Notes: generated from the sequence alone by a model not told the origin. Shown: positions 8,418-17,942, counted from the stretch's first letter. The stretch: 64,000 bases of DNA from Aliiroseovarius crassostreae (GCF_001307765.1 NZ_LKBA01000019.1:1-64000), one strand, 5' to 3'. A program made the numbers and translations.

Positions 8418-10511
8418 ATGAGCGAAGCGGTAACCTGTGAAATCCATGACGAAGTGGCTGTTCTGACCATAGCCAACCCGCCGGTAAATGCGTTGTCACA
8501 TGAGGTGCGCGCCGGATTATGGGAGCATCTGGATCGTTTGGGCGGCAACTCTACCGTCAAGGCGATGGTTCTGAGAGCAGCAGGACGCACCTTTCCGGCA
8601 GGTGCTGACGTTCGCGAATTTGGGCGCCCACGCACCCCGCCTATCCTATCTCAGATCTGTGACAGGATAGAGGCGCTTACCATTCCCGTAATTGCAGAAA
8701 TTCAGGGAACCGCTCTGGGGGGAGGGTTCGAACTTGCGCTCGCGTGCCATTATCGTATCGCAGACAAATCCGCATGTTTGGGGTTTCCAGAAGTCGGGTT
8801 GGGAGTGCTGCCGGGCGGAGGAGGTACCCAGAGGCTGCCCCGTCTGGTCGGTGCAGAGCGCGCGCTTGACATGATCATTTCCGGGAAACCGGTTTCCGCC
8901 CCGGCTGCGGAAGCCCTTGGCCTGATTGATCGTGCCGTCAATCGCAATCTGCATCAGGCGGCGATGGCCTCGGCGCGCAACCTGATTGCGCATAAGGCCG
9001 GCCCGCGACCGACCCGCGCGCGACAGGATGGTCTGCGGGATGTTGCGGCTTTTGGTGCGGCGGTGGCGCGGGCCCGGGAAAAACACGCGAAATCTCCTTT
9101 GAACAACATTTCCCGTATTATTGATTGTGTCGAAGCTGCTTTGCTGCTGCCATTTGATGCGGGCATCAGCATGGAGCGTCTGGCGTTTGACGAATGCGAA
9201 ACCAGCCCGCAGGCCGAGGCGCTGCGACACGCGTTTTTCGCCGAGCGTCGGGCAGCAAAAGTGCCTGAGATGTATGGGGCAGAGCTGCGGGAGATCAAGC
9301 AGATTGGCGTTGTTGGTGCCGGCACCATGGGGTCTGGCATTGCCATATCCTGCCTCGACGCAGGTTTCCCGGTTACGCTGGTTGAGAGGCATCAGGACGG
9401 TTTGGATACGGGCATTGCAAAGATAGAGAAGAACTATCTTCGCTCCGTGGAAAAGGGGCGCATCACCGAAGATATGCGCGCTGCGCGCATGGCGCAGCTG
9501 AACGGAACGACAGAGATGTCGGATCTGTCAAAGGTGGATCTGGTGATTGAGGCCGTGTTCGAGGACGAAGAGGTCAAGCGCGGTGTGTTCGCCCAGCTTG
9601 ACGCGGTCATGCGCCCCGGCGCGATCCTGGCGACCAACACCTCATACCTCGATATTGACGCCTTGGCCGCTACGATATCTCGGCCCGAAGATGTGGTTGG
9701 GTATCACTTCTTTTCGCCAGCCCATATCATGAAACTGCTTGAGGTTGTTGTTGGCAAAAAGACCCACAGGGATGTGGTGGCGACGGGATTTGCCTTGGCA
9801 AAGAAGCTGCGCAAGGTGCCGGTTCGGGCAGGCGTGGCAGATGGTTTCATCGGAAATCGCATCCTTGCCGCGTACCGTCTTGCCGCAGATTTCATGCTGG
9901 AAGAGGGGGCAAGTCCGGCCGAAATCGACGCCGCGATGCGTGCTTTCGGCTTTCCGGTTGGCCCGTATCAGGTGCTTGATATGGCGGGGCTGGATATTTC
10001 CTGGGCTCGCCGCAAACGTCTGGCCGAAAGCCGTAATCCCAAGGACCGCTATGTGGCGGTTGGTGACAGAATTTGCGAGCAGGGCTGGTTCGGGCAGAAG
10101 ACCGGCCGGGGATATTATATTTATGGTGGTGAAAATGGCCCGGTTGAAAACCCGGATGTTCTGTCGATCATCGCTCGGGAACGTGGGGCAAAAAACATCC
10201 GCCCCCGGCCATTTGCCGAGGATGAAATCCAGATGCGCTGCCTGTCAGCCATGGCCAATGAAGGGGCGCGGCTTCTGGAGGAAGGGGTGGCATTGCGCCC
10301 GTCCGACATTGATGTTGTAAAACTCTTTGGCTACGGGTTTCCACGTCACCGCGGTGGGCCGATGATGTGGGCGGACCAGACCGGACTTCTGGCTGTCGAG
10401 AATGCACTTAAATCTTATCTGCCCGAGGCCCCGGAATTCTGGCAGCCCAGCCAGATGTTTTCCGAAATGATCAAGAACGGACGGCATTTCTCGGATCTGA
10501 ATGAAGGCTAA
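8418..10511 (+). CDS. Bifunctional enoyl-CoA hydratase / 3-hydroxyacyl-CoA dehydrogenase
   Basis: The 697-residue FadB/FadJ-like protein combines two steps of fatty-acid beta-oxidation. The crotonase domain (about 1-190) has the oxyanion loop GALGGGFELAL-like sequence (GTALGGGFELALACHY) and both catalytic glutamates, in GGFEL and FPEVGLG. The dehydrogenase domain starts at residue about 295 with the NAD-binding GVVGAGTMGSGIA and has the catalytic region NTSYLDID and GYHFFSPAHIMKLLEVV with its His. A C-terminal 3HCDH domain follows, including GYGFPRHRGGPMMW. AGGAGGGG lies directly before ATGATG; the second ATG (8418) has the better spacing. No thiolase or acyl-CoA dehydrogenase adjoins it. Confidence 0.9.
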   Translation: MSEAVTCEIHDEVAVLTIANPPVNALSHEVRAGLWEHLDRLGGNSTVKAMVLRAAGRTFPAGADVREFGRPRTPPILSQICDRIEALTIPVIAEIQGTALGGGFELALACHYRIADKSACLGFPEVGLGVLPGGGGTQRLPRLVGAERALDMIISGKPVSAPAAEALGLIDRAVNRNLHQAAMASARNLIAHKAGPRPTRARQDGLRDVAAFGAAVARAREKHAKSPLNNISRIIDCVEAALLLPFDAGISMERLAFDECETSPQAEALRHAFFAERRAAKVPEMYGAELREIKQIGVVGAGTMGSGIAISCLDAGFPVTLVERHQDGLDTGIAKIEKNYLRSVEKGRITEDMRAARMAQLNGTTEMSDLSKVDLVIEAVFEDEEVKRGVFAQLDAVMRPGAILATNTSYLDIDALAATISRPEDVVGYHFFSPAHIMKLLEVVVGKKTHRDVVATGFALAKKLRKVPVRAGVADGFIGNRILAAYRLAADFMLEEGASPAEIDAAMRAFGFPVGPYQVLDMAGLDISWARRKRLAESRNPKDRYVAVGDRICEQGWFGQKTGRGYYIYGGENGPVENPDVLSIIARERGAKNIRPRPFAEDEIQMRCLSAMANEGARLLEEGVALRPSDIDVVKLFGYGFPRHRGGPMMWADQTGLLAVENALKSYLPEAPEFWQPSQMFSEMIKNGRHFSDLNEG

Positions 10512-10517
10512 GGTAAG

Positions 10518-10542
10518 GCCGCGCATCCTTCGCGCGGCTTTT
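10518..10542 (+). terminator. Rho-independent terminator after the beta-oxidation gene
   Basis: The stem GCCGCGC (10518-10524) pairs with GCGCGGC (10532-10538), with a 7-base loop and TTTT immediately after. It lies seven bases after the stop codon and before the convergent small membrane gene. Confidence 0.85.
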
Positions 10543-10552
10543 CAACCCGCCG

Positions 10553-10768
10553 TTACGACAGAGAAATTCCCAAGATCACGCACATCAGGCCAAGCACCGA
10601 CAGCGCCAGCGCGCCCATGTTCAGCACCATCGCCTTTTGTATGCGCGCCCGCAGGGCAGCATCGTCAAGACCGGCGCGTTTGGCCTTCATGACCTTCACG
10701 GCAGAGGTGACCAGCCCGATCAACCCGACAAAGGACACAACCGCCCCGACAATGATCAGCCATTCCAT
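10553..10768 (-). CDS. Small two-span membrane protein
   Basis: The 71-residue protein begins MEWLIIVGAVVSFVGLIGLV (first span, about 3-22), then has a basic cytoplasmic loop with KVMKAKRAGLDDAALRARIQ, and a second span (about 48-68, LNMGALALSVLGLMCVILG). Homologues occur as hypothetical proteins in Rhodobacteraceae; the function is unknown. The minus-strand ATG at 10768 is preceded by GGGGGGAAAAAG. It converges with the beta-oxidation gene and shares the terminator region between them. Confidence 0.75.
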   Translation of the reverse strand: MEWLIIVGAVVSFVGLIGLVTSAVKVMKAKRAGLDDAALRARIQKAMVLNMGALALSVLGLMCVILGISLS

Positions 10769-11022
10769 CTTTTTCCCCCCAGTAACGCGCTTCGGAATAA
10801 ACGTGATCGTCAGGTTTGTTCCGAAATGCCCAATACATTGACTTAGCCCGCGGCCGTTTGGCTTTCCCTTGTCTCAGGTCAAACCAAAAAACGCCAGCGT
10901 TGGTGGCAAAGCGCCTAACCCGCATTCTAGTCTCGCGCAACCCCTTGAAGGTGAGAACGCTTGTCGATACTCATGTCATCCAACAACATTCGGAACAAAA
11001 CTGAAACGCCCGAGAGGACAGA

Positions 11023-11283
11023 ATGGACGAATACCATCCCGACACGACCTACCGTGTGACCGCCGACGAACTTCGCCAGTTTATCGAGCGTTTTGAGCGC
11101 CTTGAGCTGGAAAAGAAAGATATCGCTGAACAGCAGAAAGAGGTGATGGCCGAGGCGAAATCGCGCGGTTATGACACCAAGGTCATGCGCAAGGTGATTG
11201 CGTTGCGCAAGCGCGACAAGGATGACATTGCCGAAGAGGAAGCGGTGCTTGAGATGTATAAGGAAGCATTGGGCATGTCCTGA
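11023..11283 (+). CDS. GapR-like DNA-binding protein (DUF2312)
   Basis: The 86-residue, all-helical, highly charged protein belongs to DUF2312. It starts with the family pattern TADELRQFIERFERLELEKK, continues with VMAEAKSRGYDTKVMRKVIA and ends DDIAEEEAVLEMYKEALG. In Caulobacter GapR encircles overtwisted AT-rich DNA and helps replication. The length fits the family (80-90 residues). ATG 11023 follows GAGAGGACAGA. It is monocistronic, with a weak GC hairpin (about 11308-11337) after it. Confidence 0.88.
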   Translation: MDEYHPDTTYRVTADELRQFIERFERLELEKKDIAEQQKEVMAEAKSRGYDTKVMRKVIALRKRDKDDIAEEEAVLEMYKEALGMS

Positions 11284-11474
11284 GCGGCACTTTTTCTGAC
11301 AGGTTTCAGGCGTCCAGCTTTCAGTTGCCGGGCGCCTTATTTCATGCAATCCCGCGTGAAATGAGATTTCTCAAAGGGAACTTTTGGGGCCTATCGGTGG
11401 CGCTGGCGGTGAAAAATAGGGGATTTCTCCGCTGATGGTTCAGATTTTTGCTGTGACCGCAGGTGAAATTGTTT

Positions 11475-12560
11475 ATGGAGCGGCAACGCTCATTTACGGA
11501 GAAGTTCCCGTTGCTCGATCTTACGCTCGTCCGCTCCACGCTCGCCAGCCATTATGACCTTGCACCGTCCCCTGATCTTGCCGCAAGCATGCCCGAGATC
11601 TATGAGCGGATGAACCGGGTTGTCACGCCAATGGATTTTGCGATCTATGCCCCCTATATCAAGGCGATCAACGAGCTGAAGAAACAGCGCAATGCGGTGA
11701 TCCTGGGGCATAACTACATGACGCCCGAGATTTTCCATGGCGTGTCTGATTTTGTCGGCGACAGCCTGCAGCTGGCAATGAAGGCGCAGGATGTCGAGGC
11801 GGATGTGATCGTGCAATGTGGTGTGCATTTCATGGCGGAAACGTCAAAGATCCTCAGCCCTGAAAAAACGGTTCTGATGCCGGATATGGAAGCAGGGTGT
11901 TCGCTGGCTGAAAGCATCACGGCTGCAGGCGTGGAAGAGATGCGTGCGAAATACCCCGGTGCTCCGGTGGTGTCTTACGTCAACACGACCGCCGAGGTGA
12001 AAGCTGCCTCGGATATCTGCTGCACCTCTGCCAACGCTGTTCAGATCGTGAACGCGATGGAAAGTGATACGGTCATCATGACGCCGGACCAATATCTGGC
12101 GCAGAACGTGGCCAATGAAGCGGACAAGAATGTGGTGTTCTGGCCCGGATCCTGCATTGTGCACGAGCAATATACCCCTCAGGACCTGCGCGATTTCCGC
12201 GAATGGAACCCGGGCACACGCCTGATTGCCCATCCGGAATGCACCCCGGCCGTGGTTGCCGAGGCGGATTATTCCGGTTCCACCAGCGGCATCATCAAAT
12301 ATGTCACCGAGGAAAAGCCGGCTCAGGCGATGTTGATCACGGAATGTTCGATGGCATCGAATATTGCTGATGAGCTGCCAGAAGTGGATTTCATCGGCCC
12401 GTGCAACATGTGCCCCTACATGAAAAAGATCACGCTGGAAAAGGTGCTCTATGTGTTGCACACGATGGAAAACCAGGTGGAGGTTGATGCCGATGTCGCG
12501 GATAAGGCGCGTCTTTCCGTGCAGCGCATGATCGACCTTTCGCGCAAGCTGGGCCTCTGA
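11475..12560 (+). CDS. nadA: Quinolinate synthase NadA
   Basis: NadA is the [4Fe-4S] enzyme that condenses iminoaspartate with dihydroxyacetone phosphate to quinolinate in de novo NAD synthesis. The 361-residue product has VILGHNYMTPEI and DFVGDSLQLA near the N-terminus and three cluster-ligand cysteine regions: VQCGVHF, SDICCTSANA and the C-terminal GPCNMCPYMKKITLEKV. Start is uncertain: ATG 11475 follows AGGTGA at good spacing, while TTG 11511 (MLDLTLVRST) follows GGAGAAG and would give 349 residues, also within family range. nadB starts 5 bases after the stop, so nadABC is an operon. Confidence 0.95.
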   Translation: MERQRSFTEKFPLLDLTLVRSTLASHYDLAPSPDLAASMPEIYERMNRVVTPMDFAIYAPYIKAINELKKQRNAVILGHNYMTPEIFHGVSDFVGDSLQLAMKAQDVEADVIVQCGVHFMAETSKILSPEKTVLMPDMEAGCSLAESITAAGVEEMRAKYPGAPVVSYVNTTAEVKAASDICCTSANAVQIVNAMESDTVIMTPDQYLAQNVANEADKNVVFWPGSCIVHEQYTPQDLRDFREWNPGTRLIAHPECTPAVVAEADYSGSTSGIIKYVTEEKPAQAMLITECSMASNIADELPEVDFIGPCNMCPYMKKITLEKVLYVLHTMENQVEVDADVADKARLSVQRMIDLSRKLGL

Positions 12561-12565
12561 ACCAG

Positions 12566-14134
12566 ATGCAGGTGATCACAACTGACCGCATTGTCATTGT
12601 CGGGGCCGGGATGGGCGCGCTTTATGCGGCGCTCAAACTCGCTCCGCTGCCGGTTGTGATGATCACACCCGAACCGCTTGGCGAAGGGGCCAGTTCAGCC
12701 TGGGCACAGGGCGGGGTCGCTGCGGCAATGGATGCCGCTGACAGCCCGGAAAATCACGCGGTGGATACGGAACGTGCCGGGGCCGGCACGGTTGATCGCA
12801 ATGTCGCCAGCATGGTGACTCGCGAAGCGCGTACGCATATTCTCGACCTGACCCGCCTGGGCACCCCCTTTGATCGCACCGAAACCGGCGAATATGTCCT
12901 GTCCCGTGAAGCGGCGCACAGTTTTGCGCGGGTCGTGCGTGTGAAAGGGGATCAGGCCGGGGCCGAAATCATGGCCGCATTGATCGAGCAGGTGCGGGCC
13001 ACCCCCTCGATCCAGGTGCTTGAAGGCACGATGGCGGTGGATCTGCAGGTGGAGCAGGGCCGCGTCACCGGGGTGATGATCACCGAAAGCGACGAAAGCC
13101 GCTCCGCACCAATCCTTCTCAAAGGGGCGGCCCATCTGATGGCAGGGGGCGGCTCTGGCGGGCTTTATGCGCTGACCACCAACCCGCCCCGCATTCGTGG
13201 GCAGGTGATTGGCATGGCCGCACGCGCCGGGGCGCGGATTGATGATGCGGAATTTGTGCAGTTTCACCCCACCGCCATGGATGTGGGGGAGGATCCGGCC
13301 CCGCTCGCGACCGAAGCCCTGCGGGGGGAAGGGGCGGTACTGATCAACAAGCACGGCAAGCGGTTCATGCTGGATGTGCACCCGGATGCCGAGCTTGCTC
13401 CGCGCGATGTGGTTGCCCGTGCAATCTTTGCCGAGGTGCAGGCGGGAAATCGTCCCATGCTTGATACACGCGAGGCTCTGGGGCAGGGGATCCTGACGCA
13501 TTTCCCGTCAGTGGCCGAATATTGCGCCCGGAATGGGATTGATCCGGTGTCACAGCCCATCCCGGTGGCCCCTGCTGCGCATTACCACATGGGGGGCATT
13601 GCCACCGACACGAAGGGCCGCGCGAGTATCGGCGGGCTCTGGGTCTGCGGGGAAGCGTCTTCGACCGGGCTTCATGGGGCAAATCGCCTGGCCTCAAACG
13701 GTTTGTTGGAGGCTCTGGTCTATGCCCGTATCTGCGCTGAGGATATTTCTGAGGCGGTGGGAAAGCCGAAGAAGGCGCCCGAGATTGTGCTGAAGTTTCA
13801 AGGGAGTGGACAGGCCCCGGATGCGCAGGCCGTGGCCCAGTTGCGTCAGACCATGACAGAACATGTTGGTGTGGTGCGCCATGAGGCCGGGTTGAAAACG
13901 GCCCTTGTGACACTTGCACGGCTTGAGGCGGAACAGGCGCAGAGCCTTGCCTTTATGAACATGTCTGCCACGGCGACCCTGATTGCCGCAGCGGCGCTGG
14001 AACGGCGCGAAAGCCGCGGCGCGCATGAGCGGTCCGACTACCCGGAGCCTGTTGACGGGTTGGGGCTGCGATCGTCGATGACACTGACGCAGGCGCTCGA
14101 AATACGGGCGAAGGTTTGCGAGGAAATACAATGA
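12566..14134 (+). CDS. nadB: L-aspartate oxidase NadB
   Basis: NadB is the FAD enzyme that oxidises L-aspartate to iminoaspartate and feeds NadA. The 522-residue protein shows the N-terminal dinucleotide motif VIVGAGMGALYAAL, the substrate-domain signature SSAWAQGGVAAAM, QFHPTAM in the capping domain, HYHMGGIATD with active-site residues, and GLHGANRLASNGLLEALVYA. The usual C-terminal helical domain is present (about 410-520) but short. It overlaps nadC by four bases (ATGA) and follows nadA by five. Confidence 0.95.
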   Translation: MQVITTDRIVIVGAGMGALYAALKLAPLPVVMITPEPLGEGASSAWAQGGVAAAMDAADSPENHAVDTERAGAGTVDRNVASMVTREARTHILDLTRLGTPFDRTETGEYVLSREAAHSFARVVRVKGDQAGAEIMAALIEQVRATPSIQVLEGTMAVDLQVEQGRVTGVMITESDESRSAPILLKGAAHLMAGGGSGGLYALTTNPPRIRGQVIGMAARAGARIDDAEFVQFHPTAMDVGEDPAPLATEALRGEGAVLINKHGKRFMLDVHPDAELAPRDVVARAIFAEVQAGNRPMLDTREALGQGILTHFPSVAEYCARNGIDPVSQPIPVAPAAHYHMGGIATDTKGRASIGGLWVCGEASSTGLHGANRLASNGLLEALVYARICAEDISEAVGKPKKAPEIVLKFQGSGQAPDAQAVAQLRQTMTEHVGVVRHEAGLKTALVTLARLEAEQAQSLAFMNMSATATLIAAAALERRESRGAHERSDYPEPVDGLGLRSSMTLTQALEIRAKVCEEIQ

Positions 14135-14979
14135 GTTATGCTTCTGTTCCTGATCTCATCCTTGAACCTATGGTGCGCAATGCACTGATGGAGGATCTTG
14201 GCAGCTATGGGGATGTGACCACCCGTGCCGTGATTGCGCCCAATGCCACTTATGAAGCGCGGTTGAACGCGCGTGAAGACGCAGTTGTGTCCGGGATGCA
14301 GGTGGCCGAAATTGCCTTTCGCCTCGTGGATCCGTCGCTTGAGATCGTGACGCATATTGCTGATGGGCACCCCTGCAAGGCGGGGGATGTGCTGATGGAG
14401 ATCAGGGGATCGGCGCGCTCGATCCTGTCTGGTGAGCGTGTGGCGCTGAACTTTGCCGGTCGTCTGACCGGGATCGCCACCAAGACCGCAGGGTTTGTGG
14501 CTGAAACCAAGGGGACGAAGACCCGCGTGACCTGCACCCGGAAAACCACGCCGGGGCTGCGGATCGTTGAAAAGCTGGCCGTGCTGCATGGGGGCGGGTT
14601 CAACCACCGCTATTCCCTGTCAGATGCGATCATGATCAAGGACAACCATATTGCTGCTGCCGGTGGCGTGCGCCAGGTGCTGGAAGCCACCAAGGCCAGC
14701 GCCAGCCATATGATGGCGGTTGAGATCGAGGTGGATCGCCTCGACCAGCTGGAAGAGGTTCTTGAGGTGGGTGGGGCCTCGGTTGTGCTTTTTGACAATA
14801 TGGACAACGACATGCTGCGCAAGGCGGTGGCCATGGTGGACGGACGTATGACCACCGAGGCGAGTGGTAATGTGAAGCTCGATCGCATTGCCGCCATCGC
14901 AGCCACGGGGGTCGATTATATCTCATCCGGCGCGCTGACCCATTCGGCACGCACTGTGGATCTTGGTCTCGACTTCTGA
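14131..14979 (+). CDS. nadC: Nicotinate-nucleotide pyrophosphorylase NadC
   Basis: NadC converts quinolinate and PRPP to nicotinate mononucleotide. The 282-residue protein (family 275-295) has EDLGSYGDVTTRAV at the N-terminus, the PRPP/quinolinate-binding region TRKTTPGLRIVEKLAVLHGG with HNHRYSLSD-like GFNHRYSLSD, IKDNHIAAAGG, and the barrel end TEASGNVKLDRI and VDYISSGALTHS. ATG 14131 sits inside the nadB stop (ATGA overlap), preferable to the upstream TTG 14116. It is the last gene of nadABC. Confidence 0.95.
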   Translation: MSYASVPDLILEPMVRNALMEDLGSYGDVTTRAVIAPNATYEARLNAREDAVVSGMQVAEIAFRLVDPSLEIVTHIADGHPCKAGDVLMEIRGSARSILSGERVALNFAGRLTGIATKTAGFVAETKGTKTRVTCTRKTTPGLRIVEKLAVLHGGGFNHRYSLSDAIMIKDNHIAAAGGVRQVLEATKASASHMMAVEIEVDRLDQLEEVLEVGGASVVLFDNMDNDMLRKAVAMVDGRMTTEASGNVKLDRIAAIAATGVDYISSGALTHSARTVDLGLDF

Positions 14980-14985
14980 GACGGC

Positions 14986-15861
14986 TCAGGCGGTGAGTAA
15001 CGTGACGCCGGGGATGGATTTGATTTCGAGCATGTCGTCGTCATAAGATTGCGACAGCTCCTCCATCAGGTCCTGTGTCCAGCCGGGCAGGGTAATTTCT
15101 TCCTCGTTCTCTTCCTCAAGGGCGTATTTGTTTAGGAAAGCGGCCAGAACCCGTCGACGTTGGATTTCATTGTGGATCGGATGAGAGGCAAGGTAGTCGC
15201 GCAGGCGTCTGATCCCCGGTTTGGTCATGATCTGGGCCAGAATATCCAGCCCCCCCATCAGTTTGACCTCTGGATCCAGTCCGGCCACCTCATGCAGGAT
15301 TTCGGGCCAGATCAACGGCGTATCTTCGTTGCACCATACCGTGATAGGGCAGTCGGGTGTGGCTTCCCGTATCGCATGCAGCGTGTCGGACCAGTATAGG
15401 TGGCGTGGGTCCACACCCGCCAGAAGCTGATGCAACTTGTCCTCGGGCACCTTTGCGGCCAGTGCGGGCAGAAATGTGGAAATATCCCGCATCCCCATGA
15501 AAAACTCGACCTGATGCATCGGAAACAGGTTGCGCAGGCGTTTGGTATTTCGCTCCGCCAAACCGTAGAGCACGCCACCTTCGAAGGCCCTGAAGCTGGC
15601 GCCGAGGAAATTGTCATGCCCAAAGACGATTCTTTCCGCGTCTTCAAGGTCAACAAAATGCTCAATCAGCATTTCCTGCGTGTCCAGGTCGGCCTTGGCC
15701 CCCTGTAGCTTGTTCAGCACATCCGCAAGGACCCCCCGATAGCGGCTGGGGCCGGGCACACAGATCCCTTCGCGCGCAAGAACACCAGAGTTGCGGAGCA
15801 AAGATCGCAACAATTGTTCCTCGTCCGTGCAATGGGCGCCGATGTGAAAGGAGATTTTCAT
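14986..15861 (-). CDS. Conserved unknown with sulfotransferase-like N-terminus
   Basis: The 291-residue soluble protein begins MKISFHIGAHCTDEEQLLRS, which resembles the P-loop start of sulfotransferase-like proteins (FHIGAHKTGTT) but lacks the Lys-Thr/Ser of a working 5'-PSB loop (CTDEE instead). Later sections such as FFMGMRDISTFLPALAAKVP and HLYWSDTLHAIREATPDCPI fit the same fold with degenerate motifs. The C-terminal region is acidic (EEENEEEITLPGW). The start ATG 15861 follows GGTCGGGATG. It converges with nadC six bases away. Function unknown; a substrate-binding or regulatory derivative of a sulfotransferase is possible. Confidence 0.6.
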   Translation of the reverse strand: MKISFHIGAHCTDEEQLLRSLLRNSGVLAREGICVPGPSRYRGVLADVLNKLQGAKADLDTQEMLIEHFVDLEDAERIVFGHDNFLGASFRAFEGGVLYGLAERNTKRLRNLFPMHQVEFFMGMRDISTFLPALAAKVPEDKLHQLLAGVDPRHLYWSDTLHAIREATPDCPITVWCNEDTPLIWPEILHEVAGLDPEVKLMGGLDILAQIMTKPGIRRLRDYLASHPIHNEIQRRRVLAAFLNKYALEEENEEEITLPGWTQDLMEELSQSYDDDMLEIKSIPGVTLLTA

Positions 15862-16047
15862 CCCGACCTGTATCCTTTTGTCTTGTCAGCGGTTTTTGCC
15901 CGCATCAAACCAGAACGCCGCCAATTGCTGCGAGGTGGTGACGGCGGGGTTCGGGGCTGCACCGGAGAATAAGTGTCCTGAACTGCTTTTCCATAAACAT
16001 AAGCCGCTTTTCTGGACAGGGAAACCCAATAAGGGTAAGGGCAGTGT

Positions 16048-17721
16048 ATGACCGAGCAAAACACTCAGCTAACCGGCCCCAAACCCCTGCGCCATCGTCC
16101 TTTGCGTTGGAGCGTCAGCCCCTGGTCCGTGGGGGCGGGGGTGATTGCGCTGTTGGTTTTGATGCCGCTGATGTCCATCGTCTGGATGGCCCTGACCCCC
16201 GAGGAAAACGCCTGGCCGCATCTGATGGCCACGACATTGCCGCGTTACACAATCAACACGCTGGTGATCTGTCTGTCTGTTGGGGTTTTATCAGCGGCGA
16301 TTGGCACCGGATCGGCCTGGATGCTGACCATGTATCGGTTCTGGGGATCACGGGCGATGCAGTGGCTGCTTTTGACCCCGCTTGCCATTCCAGCCTATGT
16401 CGGGGCCTATGCGTTGGTGGATTTCCTAGAATATGCCGGACCGGTGCAGACGGGGCTGCGGTCCCTGTTCGGCTGGGAAAGCTCGCAAGACTACTGGTTC
16501 CCTCAGATCCGGTCGCGCTGGGCTGCCATTGTCGTGCTGACAGCGGCATTGAACCCATATGTGTTCTTGCTGGTGCGCACGGCCCTGCGTGAGCAATCGG
16601 GGGATGCCTATGAAGTCGCCCGCGCGCTTGGGGCAGGGCCCCTGGCGCGGTTCTGGCGCGTGGGGCTGCCACTGGCCCGCCCGGCCATCGCGGCAGGGGT
16701 TGCCATTGTCATGATGGAAACACTGTCTGATTTCGGGGTGGTGGATTTCTTCGCGGTGCAGACGCTCACAACCGGGATTTTTACGATCTGGCTTGAAAGC
16801 CACAATGCCGGTGGAGCTGCCCAGATTGCCCTGGTGATCCTGGGTTTCGTGTTTCTGCTTGCGGCCATGGAGAAAATCAGCCGCTCACGGTCGCGTTTCT
16901 ATCGCACCTCCCGGCAAAGTCGCCCGGTTGCGGCGCGGCACCTGACCGGGTTCCACGCGGCTCTCTGTCTTGGGCTGTGCGCGGTGCCCTTCGTGATCGG
17001 CTTTGTCCTGCCGGTAGGTGTGCTGGCGTATCACGCCGTCAATAAACCGGAGTTCTGGTTCTCAAACGGGCTGTTCTCGGCGTTGGTGCATACGCTGACC
17101 GTGGGCGGCGCGGCGGCCGCCGTTTCGGTGATCGGTGCGTTGTTTCTGGTCTATGGCGTGCGCATGTCCGGGCGCCAATTGCCCCGCAAGCTGATGCCTC
17201 TTACCACAATTGGCTATGCGGCACCCGGGGCCGTTCTGGGGGTGGGGATCCTGATCCCCATGGCGGCGGCTGACAACTATTTTGCGGATGGTGTGCTGGC
17301 TGTGACCGGGTGGGATCCCGGGCTCTTGATGACGGGCACTGCTTTTGCGGTGATCTATGCCTATTGCGTGCGATTCTTTGCAATTGCCCAGGGCACCGCA
17401 GATGCAGCGTTTGAGCGGGTCTCTCCCAGCCTTCCCATGGCCGCACGCTCGCTTGGACGATCAGCCAAAGGGGCATTGGCCGAAGTTTACGTCCCCCTGA
17501 TCCGTCGATCGGTTGGCACGGCACTACTTCTGGTTTTTGTCGATAGCGTCAAGGAACTTCCCGCCACCCTGCTGCTGCGGCCCTTTAATTACGGTACTTT
17601 GGCGACACGCGTCTATGAACAGGCATCCCTGGAACAACTGGAGCAGGCGGCCCCTCCGGCGCTGATGGTGATTGCTGTCGGGCTGGTGGCCGTTGTCATG
17701 TTGGCGCGCGCTGGGAAATAG
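16048..17721 (+). CDS. Iron(III)-type ABC transporter permease (fused, FbpB-like)
   Basis: The 557-residue inner-membrane protein has about 12 membrane spans in two tandem BPD_transp_1 permease halves. Each half ends with a coupling (EAA-type) loop: ARALGAGPLARFWRVGLPLA near residue 190-210 and ARSLGRSAKGALAEVYVPLI near 465-485. Length and duplication match FbpB/SfuB permeases for ferric iron. ATG 16048 follows AAGGGCAGTGT. No binding protein or ATPase gene adjoins it: tRNA-Thr follows 39 bases after the stop and a divergent unknown gene lies upstream. The partners must be elsewhere. Related substrates such as thiamine or phosphonate cannot be excluded. Confidence 0.85.
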   Translation: MTEQNTQLTGPKPLRHRPLRWSVSPWSVGAGVIALLVLMPLMSIVWMALTPEENAWPHLMATTLPRYTINTLVICLSVGVLSAAIGTGSAWMLTMYRFWGSRAMQWLLLTPLAIPAYVGAYALVDFLEYAGPVQTGLRSLFGWESSQDYWFPQIRSRWAAIVVLTAALNPYVFLLVRTALREQSGDAYEVARALGAGPLARFWRVGLPLARPAIAAGVAIVMMETLSDFGVVDFFAVQTLTTGIFTIWLESHNAGGAAQIALVILGFVFLLAAMEKISRSRSRFYRTSRQSRPVAARHLTGFHAALCLGLCAVPFVIGFVLPVGVLAYHAVNKPEFWFSNGLFSALVHTLTVGGAAAAVSVIGALFLVYGVRMSGRQLPRKLMPLTTIGYAAPGAVLGVGILIPMAAADNYFADGVLAVTGWDPGLLMTGTAFAVIYAYCVRFFAIAQGTADAAFERVSPSLPMAARSLGRSAKGALAEVYVPLIRRSVGTALLLVFVDSVKELPATLLLRPFNYGTLATRVYEQASLEQLEQAAPPALMVIAVGLVAVVMLARAGK

Positions 17722-17760
17722 GCTTGAACCCCCCGACAGAGTTGAGTAAAGGGAGGGTGT

Positions 17761-17836
17761 GCCCCTATAGCTCAGCTGGTAGAGCAACTGATTTGTAATC
17801 AGTAGGTCCGCGGTTCGAGTCCGTGTGGGGGCACCA
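17761..17836 (+). tRNA. tRNA-Thr (anticodon TGT)
   Basis: The 76-nt cloverleaf begins with acceptor GCCCCTA, pairing with TGGGGGC (17826-17832). The D arm is GCTCAGCTGGTAGAGC, the anticodon stem-loop CTGATTTGTAATCAG has anticodon TGT, and the T arm has GGTTCGAGTCC. CCA is encoded at 17834-17836. Its 3' end is the integration site of the satellite element that follows. Confidence 0.97.
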
Positions 17837-17837
17837 T
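17819..17837 (+). repeat. attL: tRNA-Thr-side copy of the 19-bp integration repeat
   Basis: GTCCGTGTGGGGGCACCAT at the 3' end of tRNA-Thr is repeated exactly at 27803-27821. The flanking bases differ on both sides, so the identity is 19 bp. Use of a tRNA 3' end as attachment site is typical for tyrosine integrases. Confidence 0.92.
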
Positions 17838-17942
17838 CATTTACCGCAAATGTATCATGTTCGGTCATTGTTTTCCCTTTGCCCCCTATTTGGTCCTGTT
17901 TTGGAAAGGCGCGGGAAGTCGATGAACCATCCTTTGCCAATT

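Noticed and set aside
11308-11337. Terminator after the GapR-like gene
   Set aside because: The stem AGGCG/CGCCT is short with a 20-base loop and only a weak T-run; left as a remark rather than a feature.
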